DNA from: Parvibaculum sp.
GTDB lineage: Bacteria; Pseudomonadota; Alphaproteobacteria; Parvibaculales; Parvibaculaceae
Length of the DNA stretch: 41,517 nt
Direction of reading: 5' to 3'
Assembly: GCA_019635965.1 (NCBI GenBank)
Contig: JAHBYK010000015.1
Span: 1-41,517, forward strand
The notes under the pieces are model-generated. The model ran no database searches. It was not told the DNA's origin and was given only the letters and a program-made list of their open reading frames with translations. A program made the translations under genes and the position numbers. This document shows positions 36,290-41,517 of this stretch, piece by piece. The stretch's first letter is position 1. Every line of letters begins with the position of its first letter.

Positions 36290-38755
36290 ATGAAGGAAAA
36301 GGAACTCAGGATCGCGCTGGTCTGCTATGGCGGCGTGTCGCTTGCCGTCTACATGCATGGCGTGACCAAGGAAATACTGAAGCTCGTGCGGGCCTCGCGC
36401 GTCTATCACCACGATCTGGGCCGTTCGCACAAGGCGAATGCCCGCTATTCGGACATCGAACATGCCGAGCGGGAAACGGATACCGAAGAACTCTATTTCG
36501 AGCTGATCCGCGCGATCGGACAATCGGTCGAGCTTCGCGTCTTCGTCGACACAATTGCGGGCGCATCGGCGGGCGGCATCAACGGTGTGCTGCTTGCGCG
36601 CGCGCTGGCGCATGACCTGCCCGTCGATGCGCATCGCAAGATGTGGCTCGAACAGGCCGACATCGTTGCGCTGATGGATGAGGAGCACATCGCCGGACGC
36701 TGGGACAAGCTGTTCATGAAGCCGCTGTTCTGGGGCCTCACGGACAAGTGGCTCGCGCGCTATGCGCCCGATATCGAGATGCGGCAGAAGCTGCAACGCT
36801 TCACGCGGTCACGCTGGTTCCAGCCGCCCTTCTCCGGCTCGATCATGAGCGGGATGCTGCTCGACGCCTGCCGCGCCATGGGCGAACCCAACCCGAAAGG
36901 CGCCTCGCTTCTGCCCGCCGGGCACCGGCTCGACCTGATGGTCTCCGTCACCGACTTTCACGGCTACAGCCAGAACATACCGCTGCACGATCCGGCCTCG
37001 ATCCGCGAGCGCGAACACAGGCATATTCTGAAATTCACCTATTTCCAGCATCCGAGCGGCGCGCTGGAGAGCGATTTCGATCTCGATCATGTGCCGGGGC
37101 TCGTATTCGCGGCGCGCGCGACATCGTCCTTCCCCGGCGCCTTTCCGCCTGCACGGATCGGCGAAATCGACGCGGTACTCAAGGAGCAGGAACTCGAATG
37201 GCCGACCAGAAGTGAATTTCTCGAGACGAATTTCGCGCCGCTGATCGCCGCGGGCTCCGACCCTGTGAAGGCATCCTTCATCGATGGCAGCGTGCTCAAC
37301 AACAAGCCATTCGCGGAGGCCATCGCCGCCATTCGCGGCAGACCTGCCTACCGCGAAGTGGACCGCCGCATCGTCTATATCGACCCGGACCCGAAGGGCG
37401 CGCGCGTCGAGGGCGGCGGGGCGCCTCCCGGCTTCTTTCACACGATCCGCGGTGCACTCTCGGACATTCCGCGCAATCAGCCGGTGCGCGACGAACTGGA
37501 ATCCCTGCATGATTTTTCCGAAAGGGTGCGCCGCTACCGCCAGATCGTCACGGCGACGCGGCCGCATGTTCGCGCGCGCATTCTCGAACTGTTCAATGCG
37601 GGTGCATCGAAGCTGCCCGATGCAGGCGAGCTTGTGGCATTGCGCAACAAGGCGAATGCCCAGGCGGCGCTGGAAGCAGGCTATGCCTATGACGCCTATG
37701 TGCAGCTCAAGGTGGCGTCGGTTCTCGACCGCATCACAAATATCATCGCCGATCTTTCGGGCTCGGTGAAACATCCAAGCGACAGGCTGGCGCTATCGCG
37801 CACGGTCGAGACATGGGCGAACCAGAGCGGGATTTTCCCCGTGAAATGGGCGCTCCATGCGGCCGGCGGAACGGAGCCAAGCAAGGAAGATGCCTGGGTA
37901 CGCTTCCTGCGCGAATTCGACATCAGTTTCCGCATCCGCCGCCTTCGCTTCGTGATCCGGCGGCTGAACGAGCTTTATCAGAATATCGAACTGGACGGCG
38001 ACAGCGGCGCGGCGGAGGCACTCGACGACTTCAAGGCGAGCCTCTATCGCTGCCTCGAGCGCATCCAGTCGGAAACGTCCGCCCGGCTGCGCACGCCGGA
38101 TACGAGGCGGCTGTGCCGGCTCATCTACGATGATGGCGTGGCGGAGCCGCATGAGATCGATTCATTCACCGCGCATATCGCGCCGCAGATCGACCTTGTC
38201 GGGCTCGACAAGGAAGTCGATGCACGTTTCCTCGAAATGGCGGAGATGGGGCTGCCGGAAGAAATCCGCAACGAATTGCTGCAGGCCTATGTCGGCTTCC
38301 CCTTCTTCGACGTGCTGACGCTGCCGCTCAACAAATGGCAGGATCTCGACGACGTGGACACGGTGCTGGTGGACCGGATCAGCCCGGAGGATGCGCGCGC
38401 GATCCGCGAAGGCGGCGCGCCGGCAACGCTGATGGGCCGCGATCTCGGCTATTTCGCAGCCTTTTTCAGCCGCCGGGCGCGGGAGAACGATTATCTCTGG
38501 GGCCGCCTCCATGCCGCGGACCGGCTGGTGGACATCGTGGCGAGCAGCGCGCCAGCCGCCATCCGCAAGGCGGGCCTCGATCTCGATCAGCTCAAGGCGC
38601 GCCTTTTCAGGGCGATCCTGAAAACGGAACGCGAGCATCTTGCCCATGTGCCGGAGCTCTTTGCCGATCTCGAGCGGGAGATAAGGATTCGCTTCGGCGA
38701 GGAGAACGCCCTCGCCGCAAAGACGCACGGCGAGGCGCTCTCAAAGGGAAGCTAG
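36290..38755 (+). CDS. large patatin-like phospholipase (DUF3376-containing type)
   Basis: The 821-residue protein carries an N-terminal patatin domain with the oxyanion-hole element CYGGVSLAVYMHG, nucleophile motif GASAGG (Ser93) and the Asp of the dyad in FIDGSVLNNKPF (Asp332). A long, mostly helical C-terminal region of about 450 residues follows. Size and layout match the patatin-like protein family TIGR03607/DUF3376. Members are predicted acyl hydrolases of membrane lipids; the physiological role is not established. ATG 36290 is preferred to an in-frame GTG at 36278. A TGCCCG/CGGGCA inverted repeat lies just upstream. It converges with hsp20, with 5 bp between stops. Confidence 0.88.
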   Translation: MKEKELRIALVCYGGVSLAVYMHGVTKEILKLVRASRVYHHDLGRSHKANARYSDIEHAERETDTEELYFELIRAIGQSVELRVFVDTIAGASAGGINGVLLARALAHDLPVDAHRKMWLEQADIVALMDEEHIAGRWDKLFMKPLFWGLTDKWLARYAPDIEMRQKLQRFTRSRWFQPPFSGSIMSGMLLDACRAMGEPNPKGASLLPAGHRLDLMVSVTDFHGYSQNIPLHDPASIREREHRHILKFTYFQHPSGALESDFDLDHVPGLVFAARATSSFPGAFPPARIGEIDAVLKEQELEWPTRSEFLETNFAPLIAAGSDPVKASFIDGSVLNNKPFAEAIAAIRGRPAYREVDRRIVYIDPDPKGARVEGGGAPPGFFHTIRGALSDIPRNQPVRDELESLHDFSERVRRYRQIVTATRPHVRARILELFNAGASKLPDAGELVALRNKANAQAALEAGYAYDAYVQLKVASVLDRITNIIADLSGSVKHPSDRLALSRTVETWANQSGIFPVKWALHAAGGTEPSKEDAWVRFLREFDISFRIRRLRFVIRRLNELYQNIELDGDSGAAEALDDFKASLYRCLERIQSETSARLRTPDTRRLCRLIYDDGVAEPHEIDSFTAHIAPQIDLVGLDKEVDARFLEMAEMGLPEEIRNELLQAYVGFPFFDVLTLPLNKWQDLDDVDTVLVDRISPEDARAIREGGAPATLMGRDLGYFAAFFSRRARENDYLWGRLHAADRLVDIVASSAPAAIRKAGLDLDQLKARLFRAILKTEREHLAHVPELFADLEREIRIRFGEENALAAKTHGEALSKGS

Positions 38756-38760
38756 AACCC

Positions 38761-39255
38761 TCAGCCCTTGCCTATCGAAATCTGGCGGCTGGCAGGTTTT
38801 GCGCCAGCGCGCTTCGGCATGGTGACGGTCAGAACGCCCTTGTCGAATTTCGCGGCGATCTTTTCGTCATCGACATCGGACGGCAGGGTGAAGACGCGCT
38901 GGAAGCTGCCATAGTGCCGCTCCACGATGCGGGCCTTGTCCTTCTCGTCCGTCTTTTCATAACGCTTTTCGCCCTTGAGCGTCATCACACCTTCATGGAC
39001 GGACAGGTCGATGTCCTTCTCGTCGAGACCGGGCAGTTCCGCGGTCAGCGAATATTCCTTGTCGGATTCATGAAGATCGACGCTTGGTGCGATCTGACCA
39101 GCGCCGAAGCGGCCGAAGCCCGGCATGTCGAGAAAGCCGCGCCCGAAAGCACGGTCGATCAGGCCGTTCATTTCCTCGCGGAACGAGGAAAAGGGATCGT
39201 GGGAAAAAATCGACGGCAGCCTGCCGCCTTCGTTCTTGCTGACTTCGTTGGCCAT
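38761..39255 (-). CDS. small heat-shock protein, Hsp20/alpha-crystallin family
   Basis: The 164-residue chaperone has a variable N-terminus (1-55; SIFSHDPFSSFREEMNGLID), an alpha-crystallin domain (about 55-155) with LTAELPGLDEKDIDLSV and the conserved GVLTVTMPK strand, and a short C-terminal tail. It holds unfolding proteins in the cytosol during stress. A strong AAGGAGAGG precedes the ATG, but the leader contains a sequence able to pair with it, and a possible RpoH promoter lies upstream. Confidence 0.95.
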   Translation of the reverse strand: MANEVSKNEGGRLPSIFSHDPFSSFREEMNGLIDRAFGRGFLDMPGFGRFGAGQIAPSVDLHESDKEYSLTAELPGLDEKDIDLSVHEGVMTLKGEKRYEKTDEKDKARIVERHYGSFQRVFTLPSDVDDEKIAAKFDKGVLTVTMPKRAGAKPASRQISIGKG

Positions 39256-39260
39256 ATTTT

Positions 39261-39299
39261 CCTCTCCTTTCAGACCAAGACAGCGCCTTTAAGAACAGG
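39261..39299 (-). promoter_or_regulatory. candidate RNA thermometer in the hsp20 leader
   Basis: In the reverse-strand mRNA CCTGTTCTT (39299-39291) can pair with the Shine-Dalgarno sequence AAGGAGAGG (39269-39261): eight of nine positions pair, with one G-G mismatch and one wobble. Imperfect sequestering of the ribosome-binding site before hsp20 is the logic of ROSE and fourU thermometers. The complementarity is seen; the function is inferred. Confidence 0.4.
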
Positions 39300-39321
39300 A
39301 CCGGGTTTTGAACCCGCATCG

Positions 39322-39350
39322 AATCTAGGTGCTTATCCGGCGTCCGCAAG
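39322..39350 (-). promoter_or_regulatory. possible heat-shock (RpoH) promoter of hsp20
   Basis: On the reverse strand CTTG (39350-39347), 17 bases, then CCTAGATT (39329-39322) approach the alphaproteobacterial RpoH pattern CTTG-N17-CYTATNT. The -35 part overlaps the last codons of the upstream hydrolase gene. A CGGGTT/AACCCG hairpin follows in the leader. Confidence 0.3.
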
Positions 39351-40334
39351 AGGGCCACAAGGTCGCAGATCCGCATCCGCTCCCGAGGGGAGCGGCGCGC
39401 CATGCGCCTCGATCCAGGCGGCGATGTCGCGCCAGACGGTTTCACGCTGCTTGTCGCGCAGCAGCATGTGATAGCCCGCGGGATAGCAGGCGGGCGTGAC
39501 ATCAACCCCGCCGGTGCGCATGGCACGCAGGGCGGCGGCCGTCGCATGGGGCGGCACGATCTGATCCTTCGCGCCATAGAGCAGCAGGACGGGAACGCGG
39601 ATGCCGCCTGCGGCGTCATAGGCTTCGTCCATCAAGGTGACGAGGCCGTAGAGCGTGCCGATCCGCGTTTCCTTGATGACCTGCGGATCCCGCCCCAGCG
39701 CGCGGAGCATGTCGATATTGTCCGATGGCCAGATTTCGAGGCCGCTGCCGGTCAGCGTCGCGGAAGGTGCGAGGCGGGCGGCGGTCCAGAGGGTTGCAGC
39801 ATAGAGACCATTGAGGTTCTGCCAGCCCCAGACGGCAGGCGCGGAGAGGATGAGCCCATCGACGGAAGGCGGCTCGGGCAGCGCCATCATGCGCATGGCG
39901 ACGGCGCCGCCCATGCTGGTGCCGATGACATAAAGCGGGATGCCGGGATGACGCTTGCGCAGAAGCGCGACGGCGGTTGCCGCATCTTCCGCCATGCGCG
40001 TGCTGCCAGCCCAGAGCCCCCGCCCCGGCGCGCCGCCAAAGCCGCGCTGGTCCATCGCATAGACGGCGATGCCGCGATCCGCGAGATAGGCGCCGGGGCC
40101 GAAGGTGCCGAATGTGTTGGAATAGTCATTGAAGCCGTGGAGACCGAGCACCACGGCCCTGGGATTTTCCGCTTCGAATACGAGGAGCGGCAGATGCGCG
40201 CCATCGGCCATGATGGCGCGAAGCGGCGAGGCGGTTGCGAGGCGCGGCTCGAAAACCGGATCGCCCAGACCCATGAGGCGCGGCGCACAGGCGGAGAGCG
40301 CGAGAACGGCGATTACGGCAAGGCGGCTCTTCAT
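39333..40334 (-). CDS. alpha/beta hydrolase lipoprotein (monoglyceride lipase/lysophospholipase-like)
   Basis: The 333-residue protein begins with a lipoprotein signal peptide (MKSRLAVIAVLALSAC, lipidated Cys16), so it is anchored in the cell envelope. The hydrolase fold shows LGLHGFNDYSNTF (oxyanion region), the nucleophile elbow GTSMGG, the acid in LLYGAKDQIVPP and the histidine in YHMLLRD. It resembles the Hydrolase_4 / monoacylglycerol lipase family. Its ATG overlaps the upstream stop in TGATG, so translation is coupled to the uracil-DNA-glycosylase-like gene. Confidence 0.87.
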   Translation of the reverse strand: MKSRLAVIAVLALSACAPRLMGLGDPVFEPRLATASPLRAIMADGAHLPLLVFEAENPRAVVLGLHGFNDYSNTFGTFGPGAYLADRGIAVYAMDQRGFGGAPGRGLWAGSTRMAEDAATAVALLRKRHPGIPLYVIGTSMGGAVAMRMMALPEPPSVDGLILSAPAVWGWQNLNGLYAATLWTAARLAPSATLTGSGLEIWPSDNIDMLRALGRDPQVIKETRIGTLYGLVTLMDEAYDAAGGIRVPVLLLYGAKDQIVPPHATAAALRAMRTGGVDVTPACYPAGYHMLLRDKQRETVWRDIAAWIEAHGAPLPSGADADLRPCGPLADAG

Positions 40335-40939
40335 CACTCAGCTCCCAGCAGACGCCGGACATCGCGCTTCAGCACGGGCAGCAATTCTTCCTCGAACCAC
40401 GGATTTTTCCCGAGCCAGGCATTGTTGCGCCATGAGGGATGCGGCAAGGGAATGCAGCGGGGATAAAACGCTTCCCACGCAGCCACCGTCTCCGTGAGGC
40501 TTTTCCGGCGCGAGGGGCCGAGATGCCAGGCTTGCGCATATTGACCGATGGCGAGCACGAGTTCGATCTGCGGCATCGTTTCAAAGAGCGGGGCACGCCA
40601 GCGCGGCGCACATTCGCGGCGGGGCGGCAGATCGCCGCCCTTCGCGTCGAGGCCCGGAAAGCAGAAACCCATCGGCACGATGGCGATGCGCGAGACATCG
40701 TAGAATTCGTCCGGCGTGACACCCATCCAGGCGCGCAGGCGGTCGCCGCTCGGATCGGTGAAGGGTGTGCCGGATGCATGGACGCGGGTGCCCGGCGCCT
40801 GCCCGGCAATGCAGATGCGGGCCGTCTGCGAGACGCGGAATACGGGGCGCGGCTCATGCGGCAGTGCCCTGCCCTGCGGGCTTTCGATGCAGAGGCGGCA
40901 GGCGCGGATTTCGGCAGTGAGGCGGTCGAGCTTCGTCAT
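40334..40939 (-). CDS. uracil-DNA glycosylase superfamily protein
   Basis: The 201-residue protein has UDG-like motif A GQAPGTRVHASGTPFTD (46-62) and motif B LPHPSWRNN, with FCFPG between them. C14 and C17 (CRLC) with C93 and C110 have the number and arrangement expected for a [4Fe-4S] site as in family 4/5 UDGs, but this subgroup (UDG-like, cd10033 type) is poorly characterised and uracil excision is not certain. It is the first gene of a pair with the lipoprotein hydrolase, an unexpected partner. Confidence 0.8.
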   Translation of the reverse strand: MTKLDRLTAEIRACRLCIESPQGRALPHEPRPVFRVSQTARICIAGQAPGTRVHASGTPFTDPSGDRLRAWMGVTPDEFYDVSRIAIVPMGFCFPGLDAKGGDLPPRRECAPRWRAPLFETMPQIELVLAIGQYAQAWHLGPSRRKSLTETVAAWEAFYPRCIPLPHPSWRNNAWLGKNPWFEEELLPVLKRDVRRLLGAE

Positions 40940-40982
40940 CGGCTCATTGTGCCGCCTGCACGCCCGCGCGCAAGTCAGGCGC

Positions 40983-41517
40983 TCAGCTCACCGCGCGGAG
41001 GAGATTGCGCGCGATAATGACCTGCTGCACCTGGCTCGTGCCTTCATAGATGCGGAAGATACGCACATCGCGGTAGAACCGCTCGATGCCGTAATCCGCG
41101 ACATAGCCCGCGCCGCCATGCACCTGCACCGCGCGGTCGGCGATGCGGCCGACTGCTTCGGAGCAGAAGAGCTTGCAGCAGGAGCTTTCGGTGGCGACAT
41201 TCTCGCCCGCATCGCGGCGGCGGGCGGCGTCGAGCACCATGCAGCGGCCGGCATAGGCTTCCATCTTCGAATCCGCGAGCATTGCCTGCACGAGTTGCAG
41301 ATCGCCGATGGGCGCGCCGAACTGCTTGCGCTCGGCGGCATATTTGACCGAGTCCTCGACGAGACGGTCCGCAACGCCGATGCAGACAGCGGAGATGTGA
41401 AGGCGGCCGCGCTCCAGCACCTGCATCGCTGTGACGAAGCCCTTGCCTTCCTCGTTTCCGAGCAGGCAGGAGGCGGGGATGCGCGCATCCTCGAACACGA
41501 CGTCGCAGATATGCGCA
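40983..41517 (-). CDS. acyl-CoA dehydrogenase, C-terminal part (partial, N-terminus off the window)
   Basis: The frame continues unbroken to the right edge, giving 177 residues of the C-terminus. It covers the end of the middle beta domain (CDVVFEDARIPASCLLG) and the all-helical C-terminal domain (ERKQFGAPIGDLQLVQ, VQVHGGAGY). The catalytic-base segment FRIYEGTSQVQQ has Glu at the position of MCAD Glu376. It is an FAD enzyme of beta-oxidation or branched amino-acid breakdown; the substrate class cannot be fixed from this part. The true start lies outside; an internal GTG at 41498 is a valine codon, not a start. Confidence 0.93.
   Translation of the reverse strand, partial: AHICDVVFEDARIPASCLLGNEEGKGFVTAMQVLERGRLHISAVCIGVADRLVEDSVKYAAERKQFGAPIGDLQLVQAMLADSKMEAYAGRCMVLDAARRRDAGENVATESSCCKLFCSEAVGRIADRAVQVHGGAGYVADYGIERFYRDVRIFRIYEGTSQVQQVIIARNLLRAVS

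Overview
The window is GC-rich and densely coded and reads as an ordinary chromosome segment of an alphaproteobacterium. Supporting signs are a perfect CtrA-type box (TTAA-N7-TTAAC), a short-form phosphatidylserine decarboxylase beside pssA, a GluRS of the second alphaproteobacterial type, a class II DAHP synthase, and a palindromic intergenic repeat of the kind common in this class. Parvibaculum or a relative is my best guess, but the sequence alone does not prove it. I see no transposase, integrase, phage gene, rRNA operon or CRISPR array.

Left part (1-9.5 kb). A PilZ-like/methyltransferase protein is cut by the left edge. Next come an RND/MMPL-type lipid exporter and a divergent SAM methyltransferase. 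Then follow the phosphatidylethanolamine genes psd-pssA, an Atm1-type ABC exporter and a membrane-anchored LysM protein. The theme is membrane lipid and envelope.

Middle (9.5-20 kb). This holds a LOG-family phosphoribohydrolase, RarD, a two-gene cassette of lower GC (a PhyH-like Fe(II)/2-oxoglutarate dioxygenase and a TylF-like O-methyltransferase), and an ABC-F ATPase. Citramalate synthase, a GluRS paralogue and glutamine-dependent NAD+ synthetase follow, the last two overlapping by 4 nt.

20-28 kb. Three zinc-independent MDR oxidoreductases flank a complete macA-macB-nodT tripartite efflux operon. The first and second oxidoreductase genes share promoter and leader features.

28-36 kb. An outer-membrane beta-barrel protein is followed by class II DAHP synthase with a clear bidirectional terminator, glutathione reductase, rpiA and succinate-semialdehyde dehydrogenase. 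A DUF2817/M14-like peptidase and phosphoglycolate phosphatase run the other way.

36-41.5 kb. tRNA-Val(CAC), a large patatin-like lipase, a small heat-shock protein with a candidate RNA thermometer, a lipoprotein alpha/beta hydrolase coupled to a uracil-DNA-glycosylase-family protein, and the C-terminal part of an acyl-CoA dehydrogenase cut by the right edge.

The most interesting signals are regulatory or contextual. They are a triple pho-box repeat placed between two convergent genes, a CtrA box before the PilZ/methyltransferase gene, a leader pairing that would mask the rarD start, a candidate thermometer before hsp20, operator-like sequence shared by two oxidoreductase genes, and the PhyH/TylF cassette.
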